Below, in pieces: positions 1 through 6,646 of a DNA stretch of 10,267 nt. The notes under the pieces were generated by a model. That model was not told the DNA's origin and did not search any database. It was given only the letters and a program-made list of their open reading frames with translations. A program made the position numbers and the translations under genes. This stretch comes from Bacillota bacterium (GTDB lineage: Bacteria > Bacillota > Clostridia > Lachnospirales > Lachnospiraceae): the NCBI GenBank assembly GCA_023436065.1, contig JAEZKU010000047.1:1-10267 (forward strand), in the 5' to 3' direction. Numbering within the stretch: the stretch's first letter is position 1; the number at the start of each line of letters is the position of its first letter.

Positions 1-1
1 G

Positions 2-217
2 CCAAGACCTGCGCCTGCACCACAGCCGGCTCCTGCGCCGAGACCTGCGCCTGCACCACAGCCAGCTCCTGCGCCAAGACCTGCTCCTGCACCACAGCCG
101 GCTCCTGCGCCGAGACCTGCGCCTGTACCACAGCCAGCTCCTGCGCCTAGACCGGCACCTGTACCACAGCCAGCCCCTGCACCGAGACCTGCCCCTGTGC
201 CACAGCCGGCTCCGTGT
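2..217 (+). repeat. Six tandem 36-bp repeats encoding a Pro-rich stalk
   Basis: Six contiguous 36-bp units begin at 2, 38, 74, 110, 146 and 182, in frame with the host gene. Units 1 and 3 differ at one base, and units 2 and 4 differ at one base, while neighbours 1 and 2 differ at two. This indicates a 72-bp higher-order period. Units 5 and 6 are more diverged, mostly at third codon positions. The array may continue upstream of the window. The tract is much more GC-rich than the rest of the window. Confidence 0.95.
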
Positions 218-607
218 CCGCCCTGTGAGGAAGCAGCTCCCTGCCCTGAGGGAACAACGCAAATCATCATCGAGCCCGTGCCAGTTCCGGTTCCTATACC
301 GTATGAGGAAGAAGAGTGTGAAGAGGAATGTCTGATTGAACCCGGAGTGATCTACGGATGTATCTGGGGATGCTGCTGTAATTGTCAGCATGAGTGGGAA
401 GTTAAGCTATACCGCGGTTGCGGTACGGGTAAAAAGCTGCTTTATTGCATCACCATTTGCTTCTGTGGCTGCTTCGAATTCCGTGTACCTTATGATGATT
501 ATTATATCCTCTGTGTTAAACCGGTTGGCAGAAAGACACACTCGACAGTATGTAAACCGATGCTGACTCTAAAAAATGTCGGTGTCATGAATTTAATGAT
601 TGAATAG
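2..607 (+). CDS. Proline-rich repeat stalk with cysteine-rich C-terminal domain; 5' end outside window
   Basis: The reading frame is open from base 2 to the TAG at 605-607, giving 201 visible residues; the true start lies upstream. A GTG at 197 is in frame but sits inside the repeat, so it is not the likely start. Residues 1-72 are six copies of a 12-residue unit, consensus PRPAP(A/V)PQPAP(A/C), with one Arg each. An acidic linker follows (PVPVPVPIP then YEEEECEEEC). The last 90 or so residues are cysteine-rich, including GCCCNC and CITICFCGC; I count 17 Cys in total, none before the end of the sixth repeat. The pattern near the C-terminus (VKLYRG, then FEFRVPYDDYYILCVKP) resembles the alternating strands of Cna-B or transthyretin-like beta-sandwiches; this is inference. 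The design suggests a surface or spore-coat protein cross-linked by disulfides or binding metal, but I recognise no named family. The frame is certain; the function is unknown. Confidence 0.75.
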   Translation, partial: PRPAPAPQPAPAPRPAPAPQPAPAPRPAPAPQPAPAPRPAPVPQPAPAPRPAPVPQPAPAPRPAPVPQPAPCPPCEEAAPCPEGTTQIIIEPVPVPVPIPYEEEECEEECLIEPGVIYGCIWGCCCNCQHEWEVKLYRGCGTGKKLLYCITICFCGCFEFRVPYDDYYILCVKPVGRKTHSTVCKPMLTLKNVGVMNLMIE

Positions 608-630
608 TGGTCATGAATATGATATAGGTC

Positions 631-659
631 TTGATTTGCTTCCGGGAAAACCCTATAAT
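631..659 (+). promoter_or_regulatory. Sigma-A type promoter of the DJ-1/PfpI gene
   Basis: The -35 element is TTGATT (631-636) and the -10 element is a perfect TATAAT (654-659), separated by 17 bp. It begins 24 nt after the stop of the cysteine-rich gene and would start transcription near 666, giving a leader of about 25 nt. The downstream gene is therefore probably transcribed independently. Confidence 0.7.
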
Positions 660-691
660 TATATCAAAAAGGTACGGAAGGAGTAACGGAA

Positions 692-1252
692 GTGGCAAAG
701 GTTTATATTTTTCTGGCAGATGGGTTTGAAGAAATTGAAGCGTTGACAGTAGTGGATGTCCTGCGAAGAGCCAATATAGATATCGTTACGATATCCATGA
801 CCGGCAATATGCTGGTAACCGGGTCCCATAGAATTACAACTGTTGCGGAAGCTTTATTTGATAATATGGATTATTCCGATGCTGATATGCTCGTATTGCC
901 AGGTGGAATGCCTGGTACAAAAAATCTTGGAGAACATCCCGGACTGGATGCCCTATTAAAGGATTTTGCTGCAAAGAAAAAGAAAATAGCCGCAATTTGT
1001 GCAGCACCCAGAGTGTTAGGTACTAAGGGTTTACTGGAAGGGAAGAAAGCAACCTGTTATCCCGGACACGAGGAAGCGCTTCACGGGGCAAAGCATATGA
1101 GGGAGGATGTTGTAGTGGACGGTAACATTATCACCTCAAGAGGGATGGGAACAGCTATAGACTTTTCACTGGCTATCATCCGAAAGCTCAAGGGTGCGGA
1201 GGAAGCAAAGAGGATTTCGGATCAGATCCAGTATAGGCACTACATGGATTAG
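692..1252 (+). CDS. DJ-1/PfpI superfamily protein (YajL/ThiJ-like)
   Basis: This 186-residue protein has the usual length of single-domain DJ-1-like proteins. The N-terminus (VYIFLADGFEEIEALTVVDV) matches the family, with Glu16 in the place of human DJ-1 Glu18. The nucleophile-elbow sequence AAICAAPRVLG puts the reactive cysteine at Cys103. The region around 149-162 (SRGMGTAIDFSLAI) also fits. Family members are small cytoplasmic proteins described as glyoxalases, deglycases or redox chaperones; which activity this one has cannot be told from sequence, and the deglycase role is debated. The start is a GTG at 692, chosen because GGAAGGAG (676-683) lies just upstream and the protein begins MAKVYIF as homologues do. 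It converges with the symporter gene, leaving only 24 bp between the stop codons and no visible terminator. Confidence 0.9.
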   Translation: MAKVYIFLADGFEEIEALTVVDVLRRANIDIVTISMTGNMLVTGSHRITTVAEALFDNMDYSDADMLVLPGGMPGTKNLGEHPGLDALLKDFAAKKKKIAAICAAPRVLGTKGLLEGKKATCYPGHEEALHGAKHMREDVVVDGNIITSRGMGTAIDFSLAIIRKLKGAEEAKRISDQIQYRHYMD

Positions 1253-1276
1253 TTTAACCCCGGAGGTGTGCCGTGC

Positions 1277-2593
1277 TCACTCATCCTCAAAGGGAAGAAC
1301 CTGTTTCCTCAGGAAATAGAGACAGACCAGGTTGGGTAAGGCCATAAAGGCATTTACCAGGTCGGTCAGTTCCCAGACCAACTCCAGAGAGAGTATGGAG
1401 CCAATAAAAATCATGACGATATAGCAAATGCGGTAGGTACTGATTCCGGATTTTCCGAATAGGTATTCTACCGCTTTTTCTCCGAAATAAGACCAACCAA
1501 TTAAGGTTGCTATTGCGAATAAGACCAGAGACAGTCCAAGAAGCATCTTGCCATAAGGAATTGCATCAAAGGCAGCAGTAGTCAGCTCCGCAAAGGTATA
1601 ACCCCGGGCTGATTCGGGCCGTTTGATCAGGTTGGTGACGATGACCAGGCCGGTGATGGCACAGATGACTACTGTATCCCAAAAGGTTGCACTCATGGAG
1701 ATTAAGGCCTGCCTTCCGGGTCTGCTTGTTCTTGCTCCGGATGCCGCGATGGCAGCAGTACCAATTCCTGCTTCATTTGTGAAAAGCCCTCGTGCAATTC
1801 CGTATCTGGCAGCAGATCTGATCGTACTTCCGATAAATCCTCCCGCAACTGCCGCCGGCAGCTTGGCAGGATGAAAAGCGGAATAGAAGATGAAGCTGAC
1901 CGCAGAGGGAATATAGGGTAGATTTATGATCAACAGGATCAAGCAACCAAGGATATAGAATATACTCATTGCCGGAACCAGCCTGCTGCATATACGTCCA
2001 ATTGACTTAATGCCACCGACGATGACCAAACCGACACAGACAGCGACAAACAGACCGACCGCATATTCAGGAAGCCCCCACAGGGTGTGCATGGTCTGGG
2101 TAACTGCCCGTGCCTGGGTGGAACAGCCGACTCCATAGGAGGCAATCAGGGTAAAAATGCAGAAGATTACTGCAAGCCATTTTTGATTTAATCCATCTTC
2201 CAGAGCATACATAGGTCCGCCAATGTAGGTCCCGTCCGAGGTCTTTCTGCGGTACTTGATTCCAAGGTAGCATTCTGCGTAGGTGGTTGCCATGCCGAGG
2301 ATGCCGGTAAGCCAGCACCAGAGGATGGCTCCGGGACCCCCGAGAGCGATTGCCGTAGAGATGCCGACAATATTGCCGGTCCCGATCGTTGCGGCAAGAG
2401 TGGCTGATAATGATGCGAAGCCGCTCAGATCACCTTCACCCTCTTTGTCCGGAGAAAAGGAGATACGGATAGCCCTGCCAATATGCTTCTGCACCCCCTT
2501 TAACTTAAAGGTATAGTATAGATGGGAACCAAACAGCAGAATAGGAAGAGGAATACCCCACAGAAGGTTGTTCAGGTTCTTAAGAAATTCCAT
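1277..2593 (-). CDS. AGCS-family sodium:alanine/glycine symporter
   Basis: The product is a 438-residue membrane protein with about ten hydrophobic segments, typical for the alanine/glycine:cation symporter family (AGCS, AlsT/DagA type), which imports alanine or glycine with sodium. Family hallmarks are TLAATIGTGNIVGIS near residues 65-79, GGPMYAL near 125-131, and GLFTNEAGIGTAAIAAS near 270-286. I placed the start at the ATG at 2593, giving MEFLKNLNNLLWG, because AGCS proteins commonly begin this way. A GTG at 2614 would add seven residues (MLRLDFI); neither start has a strong ribosome binding site, though GGA lies 7 nt before the ATG. The gene is transcribed by itself on the minus strand, downstream of the murF terminator. 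Alanine import would fit the nearby ddl-murF unit, but that is inference. The exact substrate is not certain. Confidence 0.93.
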   Translation of the reverse strand: MEFLKNLNNLLWGIPLPILLFGSHLYYTFKLKGVQKHIGRAIRISFSPDKEGEGDLSGFASLSATLAATIGTGNIVGISTAIALGGPGAILWCWLTGILGMATTYAECYLGIKYRRKTSDGTYIGGPMYALEDGLNQKWLAVIFCIFTLIASYGVGCSTQARAVTQTMHTLWGLPEYAVGLFVAVCVGLVIVGGIKSIGRICSRLVPAMSIFYILGCLILLIINLPYIPSAVSFIFYSAFHPAKLPAAVAGGFIGSTIRSAARYGIARGLFTNEAGIGTAAIAASGARTSRPGRQALISMSATFWDTVVICAITGLVIVTNLIKRPESARGYTFAELTTAAFDAIPYGKMLLGLSLVLFAIATLIGWSYFGEKAVEYLFGKSGISTYRICYIVMIFIGSILSLELVWELTDLVNAFMALPNLVCLYFLRKQVLPFEDE

Positions 2594-2695
2594 AATGAAG
2601 TCCAATCTTAGCACTTAATCTATATAGTATATGTGGAAAAGCAATTTGATAGTATATGGATTGGACCAAAATACTGTGGATACCGGGTTACATAA

Positions 2696-2735
2696 AAAGG
2701 TTTAGAAAAAGCTGATTTGCTTTTCCTAAACCTTT
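2696..2735 (-). terminator. Hairpin terminator after ddl-murF
   Basis: The arms AAAGGTTTAG (2696-2705) and CTAAACCTTT (2726-2735) pair perfectly. After one mismatch, AAAAGC (2707-2712) pairs with GCTTTT (2719-2724) around a TGATTT loop. Read on the minus strand the stem is followed by a U-rich run (TTTTTAT overlapping the stem base), about 30 nt past the murF stop. On the plus strand the tail is only TTTATTAATT, so the minus orientation is favoured. Confidence 0.75.
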
Positions 2736-2766
2736 ATTAATTGTAATCATATTGATATCCTTCTGC

Positions 2767-4149
2767 TTATATGGCACGGACTACCTGCTCAAAGCCCATG
2801 AAGTGGGATGCTTTTACCAGAATCGTATCGCCATCCTTCAAAATGTCCGGCAAAGCATCAATCAGAGAGTCCCGGTTCTCGAAGTACAAAACCTCGGGGA
2901 GTCTGATTGAGGAAATGCTGTCATTCTCCAGGACAGCCCTGGCACCTTCGAACATATTCCTGGAAAGCTTACCGACACAGACAAGAAAATCCGTTCCGGA
3001 ACCTACGGCATACTCACCTACTTCCCGGTGAAGTTCTGCTTCGTTCGTACCCAGTTCACCCATATCTCCGAGCAAAGCGACCTTACGGGTATCGGACATA
3101 CGAAGCAAATCGAGAGCAGCCTTCATGGATACCGGATTGGCATTATAACAATCATCTATGATGGTATACTGGTCATGACGAATAATATTGCTTCTTCCGC
3201 CTACAGGCTGTACCGCTTTGATACCTTCTGCGATTTGCTCGGGAGCCATATCAAGCAGAGATCCTACTGCTGTGGCAGCCAATGCATTCAAGATCATATG
3301 ACTGCCCGGGAGAGGTACCTCAGCCGAAAAAGTCTCATCCCCCAGGTGTATGGAGCAGCTGCTTCCAAGCAGCCCTTTGCTTACGATATCGGTAGCAGTA
3401 AGGTCATTATCGTGTAAAAGACCGAAGCGGACCGGTTTCCTTCCTTTAATCTCCTTAAGGGTTGCCAACATATCATCATCCCCGTTGATGCATACCCTTC
3501 CGTCCTCCTTCATGAAATCGAAGATCTCAGACTTTGCTTTCAGAATTCCCTGCCTTGAACCTAGATTTTCAAGATGGCATTGTCCGATATTCGTGATGAC
3601 GCAGATATCCGGCTGTGCTATTTTACTGAGCCGGTGCATTTCTCCGAAATCACTGATTCCCATCTCGAGTACGGCAACCTCATGTTCTGCTGTGATTTTA
3701 AATATTGTCAGAGGAAGACCGATTTCATTGTTGTAATTTCCTTCTGTCTTTAAAACCTTATATTTTCTGGACAGTACACTGCTGATGAATTCCTTGGTGC
3801 TGGTCTTTCCAACACTTCCGGTGATGCCAACAACCTTGATGTCCAGCTGCGCACGATACCAGGCAGCAATATCCTTGAGCGCCTGTAAGCTGCTATCAAC
3901 CAGGATATAGGGGCCTTTGGGATGAATGGGAGCTTTTTCACAGATGACTGCCAGAGCGCCCTTCTCAAAAACCTCATCGATAAAGTCATGTCCATCCACA
4001 CGTTCACCGACAGAAGCGAGGAATATATAATCCTTTTGAACCAGGCGGGAATCCATCACCAATCCTGCTGCTTCCATCAAAGAGATCTGTTCAGGATAGA
4101 GCCGACCGTTGCAGGCCTTTGCAATATTATCTAATGTCATGTTTTTCAT
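2767..4149 (-). CDS. murF: UDP-N-acetylmuramoyl-tripeptide--D-alanyl-D-alanine ligase
   Basis: MurF is a cytoplasmic Mur ligase that uses ATP to add D-Ala-D-Ala to UDP-MurNAc-tripeptide, the last soluble step of peptidoglycan precursor synthesis. In the 460-residue form the ATP-binding loop is GITGSVGKTS (108-117), followed by the MurF-typical GNYNNEIGLPLT. NIGQCHLE holds the conserved His (192) and AKSEI the conserved Lys (206). DDCYNANPVSM (near 332-342) is the family signature at the start of the C-terminal domain. I chose the ATG at 4149, preceded by GGGGGA and giving MKNMTLDNIAKAC, a usual MurF N-terminus. An in-frame GTG at 4167 would overlap the ddl stop as GTGA and add six residues; it is possible. 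The gene directly follows ddl, whose product is its substrate, so the two are almost certainly co-transcribed. Confidence 0.96.
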   Translation of the reverse strand: MKNMTLDNIAKACNGRLYPEQISLMEAAGLVMDSRLVQKDYIFLASVGERVDGHDFIDEVFEKGALAVICEKAPIHPKGPYILVDSSLQALKDIAAWYRAQLDIKVVGITGSVGKTSTKEFISSVLSRKYKVLKTEGNYNNEIGLPLTIFKITAEHEVAVLEMGISDFGEMHRLSKIAQPDICVITNIGQCHLENLGSRQGILKAKSEIFDFMKEDGRVCINGDDDMLATLKEIKGRKPVRFGLLHDNDLTATDIVSKGLLGSSCSIHLGDETFSAEVPLPGSHMILNALAATAVGSLLDMAPEQIAEGIKAVQPVGGRSNIIRHDQYTIIDDCYNANPVSMKAALDLLRMSDTRKVALLGDMGELGTNEAELHREVGEYAVGSGTDFLVCVGKLSRNMFEGARAVLENDSISSIRLPEVLYFENRDSLIDALPDILKDGDTILVKASHFMGFEQVVRAI

Positions 4150-4163
4150 AGTTGGTCCCCCGA

Positions 4164-5198
4164 TCACTGATTATGATACTTGGAGAGAGATATCTCGATG
4201 ATCTTCTCGCAGAGGGCGGGAAACTCGATACCGACTGCTTTCGCTTCCTGAGGCAGAAGAGAGGTTGGGGTCATACCCGGCAGAGTATTAGCCTCAAGAC
4301 AGTAGATCTCATCCTGCTCGCTGAGCATGAAATCCATACGGGCATAGGTCTTAAGGCGAAGTGCGCGAAATACATCCTCCGCAATCTTCTGCATCCTAAG
4401 TGTGATGTCATCGGGAAGCAATGCAGGACAGGTCTCGATGGCACTGCCCGCCTGATATTTATTCTTATAGTCATAGAAGCCTACAATAGGGGCAATCTCG
4501 ATGACCGGAAGTGCATTTCCGTCAATGACGCCTACAGAGAATTCGCGTCCTTTGATATATTGCTCGATTACCACCTCATCACCGTAATGAAAAGCACCGG
4601 TTAGTGCGTTTTCCATCTCTTCGGCAGTTTGAGCAATGGAGACACCCACACTTGAACCGCCATTGCATACCTTAACTACGCAGGGATAGGCATTCCAGCT
4701 GTATGCTTCTCCCTTTCTCACACGGATGCCCTCCGGGGTAGGAATATGATTAAAAGCAAATAATTCCTTGGAAATTGCCTTATCCATAGCTAAGGCACTG
4801 CTTGTATAATCAGTTCCCGTATATCTGATGCCCATCAGATCAAAGGCAGCCTGTATCTTGCCATCTTCTCCGTTTTCACCATGCAGTGCGATGAATACGA
4901 TATCTGCTTTGGAGCAAAATTCGATAACACGCGGTCCAAAGAAGCTCTTGGATTGATCCTTGCGTAACGTTTTGATCTGAGCGATATCGGGGTTGTTTTC
5001 CTTGATGGAACCGATATTAACAGCCCAATCCTTATCTATTTCAAATGGATCTGCGATATCACCCTCATATCCTAGATAAACATCGAGCAATACAACCTGA
5101 TGACCATTGTTTTTCAATGCCTGATAAATCATCGTACCCGTTGACAAGGATACATCTCTTTCTGTACTGGTGCCTCCAGCCAATACTACTATTTTCAT
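4164..5198 (-). CDS. ddl: D-alanine--D-alanine ligase
   Basis: Ddl joins two D-alanines using ATP in the cytoplasm. The 344 residues cover the ATP-grasp fold. Landmarks are AGGTSTERDVS (7-17), HGENGEDGKIQ (106-116), YTGTDYTSSALAMDK (126-140), the ATP-site region VVKVCNGGSSVGVS (174-187), and the metal-binding end RMDF then LEANTLPGMTPTS (301-313). The omega-loop contains NKY (246-248) as in ordinary D-Ala-D-Ala ligases, with no sign of a VanA-like D-lactate ligase. The ATG start at 5198 is preceded by GAGGAA at a good distance. The stop lies 14 nt before the murF ATG. A promoter is visible at 5240-5268, so ddl is the first gene of the ddl-murF unit. Confidence 0.97.
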   Translation of the reverse strand: MKIVVLAGGTSTERDVSLSTGTMIYQALKNNGHQVVLLDVYLGYEGDIADPFEIDKDWAVNIGSIKENNPDIAQIKTLRKDQSKSFFGPRVIEFCSKADIVFIALHGENGEDGKIQAAFDLMGIRYTGTDYTSSALAMDKAISKELFAFNHIPTPEGIRVRKGEAYSWNAYPCVVKVCNGGSSVGVSIAQTAEEMENALTGAFHYGDEVVIEQYIKGREFSVGVIDGNALPVIEIAPIVGFYDYKNKYQAGSAIETCPALLPDDITLRMQKIAEDVFRALRLKTYARMDFMLSEQDEIYCLEANTLPGMTPTSLLPQEAKAVGIEFPALCEKIIEISLSKYHNQ

Positions 5199-5239
5199 TA
5201 TGGTTCCTCGCTTTCCTACCTTAAAATTTCATCCTTAAC

Positions 5240-5268
5240 AGTATAACGCAAACCTTTATGCAAGTAAA
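5240..5268 (-). promoter_or_regulatory. Sigma-A type promoter of ddl-murF
   Basis: On the minus strand TTTACT (5268-5263) and TATACT (5245-5240) are separated by exactly 17 bp. Transcription would start near 5233, giving a leader of about 35 nt before the ddl ATG at 5198. The remaining 5269-5486 stretch shows no gene. It has only a small inverted repeat, ACCGAA/TTCGGT (5318-5323 and 5333-5338, 9-nt loop). Confidence 0.65.
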
Positions 5269-5467
5269 GCGTGTAACCCTTAATAAGCACTAAAGGGGAT
5301 GAAAAAAGCACTAATATACCGAATGTGAATACTTCGGTTACAGTGTGGCATAAACGAAAAAAACAGCCGAATAATACAGCCTTGTAATTATCGCCACCTA
5401 TTTGGGGGAGGGAAGCGATATAAGGCCATATTATCTAACTGTCTCTTAAGGGATATATATCGAAATG

Positions 5468-5492
5468 AAATAAGACGGGGAGAGTCTTATTT
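5468..5492 (-). terminator. Possible hairpin terminator overlapping the transglutaminase-like stop codon
   Basis: AAATAAGAC (5468-5476) and GTCTTATTT (5484-5492) form a perfect 9-bp stem around a 7-nt loop. On the minus strand the stem contains the last Lys codon and the TAA stop. The stem is AU-rich and the downstream tail (CATTTCG) is a poor U-tract, so termination efficiency is doubtful. Confidence 0.4.
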
Positions 5493-6305
5493 ACTGGAAT
5501 AATTGGCGGAAGCCAAAACAAATTCTGACTGGAAGCTATCTTCAATATCATGAGAAGTAATAGTATTCATGGAGGTCAGAATATAGGTATCTCTTGCTCC
5601 GGGAGCATCTCCCATGGTTGTGTCTGCACAATACCATTCGTTGTCCAATTTAACGAGGTTCCATGCATGATAGACACCGGATGCGGTTCCGTAGACAATG
5701 CGACAAGGTAAACCGAGTTCGGATGCAAATACATAAAATAATGATGAATATCCGCCACAGATCGTACTTCCGCTCTTCAAGGCTGCATAAGCAGTCTGAT
5801 TCTGGAAGGAATAATCATAGGATACATTTGAAATGATATAATCATAGATCCAGGAATACTTCTGTGCATCGGAGTAATTTTTTATTTCACTGTGTGAGCT
5901 CAGTATCTCGTAAACCTTTTGGTATACGTAATCGGTCTGTTCTCTGGTCTCTCTATAGGAAGGATAAAGCTTAACCTGAACTACGGTTTTCTTATCCCTG
6001 GTGAATTGCATTGTCGTATATTTGAACCCTGTAACATTATAGATCTCATAGTCGTAATTGATATGATTATTTGATTCATAGGTCTGAAGGCCTCTGCTTC
6101 CGACCATTTTAAGAATGTCAGTTGCTCTAAAGCTGTCAACCTCAACAGTGATTTCGGTTGGTCTGTTCTTAAGCTCTGAACCTATGTAGCTGTATACGCT
6201 TTCTAAATTACTTCCATAATTATCTGTAGCCGCCAGATCTTCCTGAATACTTCCGAGTGAGAGCAGCCATGTTGCTATTACGATTGCACCTTTGATACTC
6301 ATCAT
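5487..6305 (-). CDS. Transglutaminase-like cysteine protein, probably exported
   Basis: This 272-residue protein carries a transglutaminase-like core in its C-terminal half. The triad is readable: Cys183 in STICGGYSSLFYVFASELG, His213 in YHAWNLVKL, and Asp228 in WYCADTT, spaced as in bacterial members of this papain-like fold. Such proteins are mostly proteases, amidases or cross-linking enzymes; the substrate here is unknown. The N-terminus (Lys5, then hydrophobic AIVIATWLLSLGSI at 7-20) resembles a short signal peptide or anchor, without a clear cleavage motif. Residues 30-140 match nothing I know. The first of two adjacent ATGs (6305) is chosen because GGAGG lies 8 nt upstream. Its probable promoter is at 6471-6499 with a leader of about 160 nt. 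It is divergent from the spore protein gene, so a role in sporulation or envelope remodelling is possible but unproven. Confidence 0.85.
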   Translation of the reverse strand: MMSIKGAIVIATWLLSLGSIQEDLAATDNYGSNLESVYSYIGSELKNRPTEITVEVDSFRATDILKMVGSRGLQTYESNNHINYDYEIYNVTGFKYTTMQFTRDKKTVVQVKLYPSYRETREQTDYVYQKVYEILSSHSEIKNYSDAQKYSWIYDYIISNVSYDYSFQNQTAYAALKSGSTICGGYSSLFYVFASELGLPCRIVYGTASGVYHAWNLVKLDNEWYCADTTMGDAPGARDTYILTSMNTITSHDIEDSFQSEFVLASANYSSK

Positions 6306-6400
6306 AATTTTATCCTCCGTTTAAAAACACAGTATTGATTTGTTATTTCCTGATTGCCTTTCTAAACGGTCTGCCTGATGCTGGGACTATAGTTTTAGTG

Positions 6401-6455
6401 TAGGTCTAAAGACCTAAATGATATAATTATTATTGGGACTAGGTAATATGACCTA
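6401..6455. promoter_or_regulatory. Twin operator-like palindromes TAGGT-N6-ACCTA
   Basis: Two 16-bp inverted repeats share identical 5-bp arms and a 6-bp centre: TAGGTCTAAAGACCTA (6401-6416; its arms extend to 7 bp, TAGGTCT/AGACCTA) and TAGGTAATATGACCTA (6440-6455). Centres are 39 bp apart. Relative to the minus-strand promoter at 6471-6499 they lie just downstream of the expected start site (about +10 to +25 and +49 to +64), where a bound dimeric repressor would block transcription. They also flank the plus-strand TGATATAAT. The regulator is unknown. Confidence 0.55.
6419..6427 (+). promoter_or_regulatory. Possible extended -10 promoter element
   Basis: TGATATAAT combines the extended -10 TGn motif with a perfect TATAAT (6422-6427). 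No good -35 is present 16-18 bp upstream; the first palindrome occupies that space. If active it would transcribe towards the spore protein gene with a long leader of about 340 nt. Confidence 0.3.
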
Positions 6456-6470
6456 TATGACTGTATAACT

Positions 6471-6499
6471 ATTATATAGGACTAGTGAATTACTTACAA
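6471..6499 (-). promoter_or_regulatory. Sigma-A type promoter of the transglutaminase-like gene
   Basis: On the minus strand TTGTAA (6499-6494) and a perfect TATAAT (6476-6471) are separated by 17 bp. The expected start site near 6464 gives a leader of about 160 nt that would contain both TAGGT-N6-ACCTA palindromes. Confidence 0.6.
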
Positions 6500-6616
6500 T
6501 AGACTTTAGTGAATGTTAAGGGAGTTTATGGAAATTTAAGAAATATGAGAAAATAACCGGAATTATGGTTTAATGATAAGAGAAAAGTCGAATTTTCAAA
6601 TTGTGGTTTGCGACAC

Positions 6617-6646
6617 AATAATTACCATAATAATAATTACCTCATG
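6617..6646 (+). repeat. Two tandem 15-bp units sharing AATAATTACC
   Basis: AATAATTACC occurs at 6617-6626 and again at 6632-6641, one 15-bp period apart, followed by ATAAT and TCATG respectively. It lies in the non-coding stretch before the spore protein gene. Low complexity may explain it. Confidence 0.5.

Noticed and set aside
2..217. CRISPR-like array suggested by 36-bp periodic repeats
   Set aside because: The repeats are contiguous without spacers and stay in frame as a Pro-rich peptide.
197..607. A complete 136-residue gene starting at the GTG at 197
   Set aside because: The frame is open to base 2 and the GTG is a Val codon inside the sixth repeat, with no ribosome binding site; the gene starts upstream of the window.
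1253..1276. Bidirectional terminator between the DJ-1 and symporter genes
   Set aside because: The 24-bp gap has no stem and no T-run; any termination must occur inside the opposing coding sequence or by another mechanism.
3028..3736. Plus-strand open frames inside murF
   Set aside because: They are antisense to a clearly conserved gene and have no ribosome binding sites or recognisable products.
4164..5198. Van-type D-Ala-D-Lac ligase
   Set aside because: The omega-loop has the Lys-Tyr pair of normal D-Ala-D-Ala ligases and there are no vanH, vanX or vanRS neighbours.
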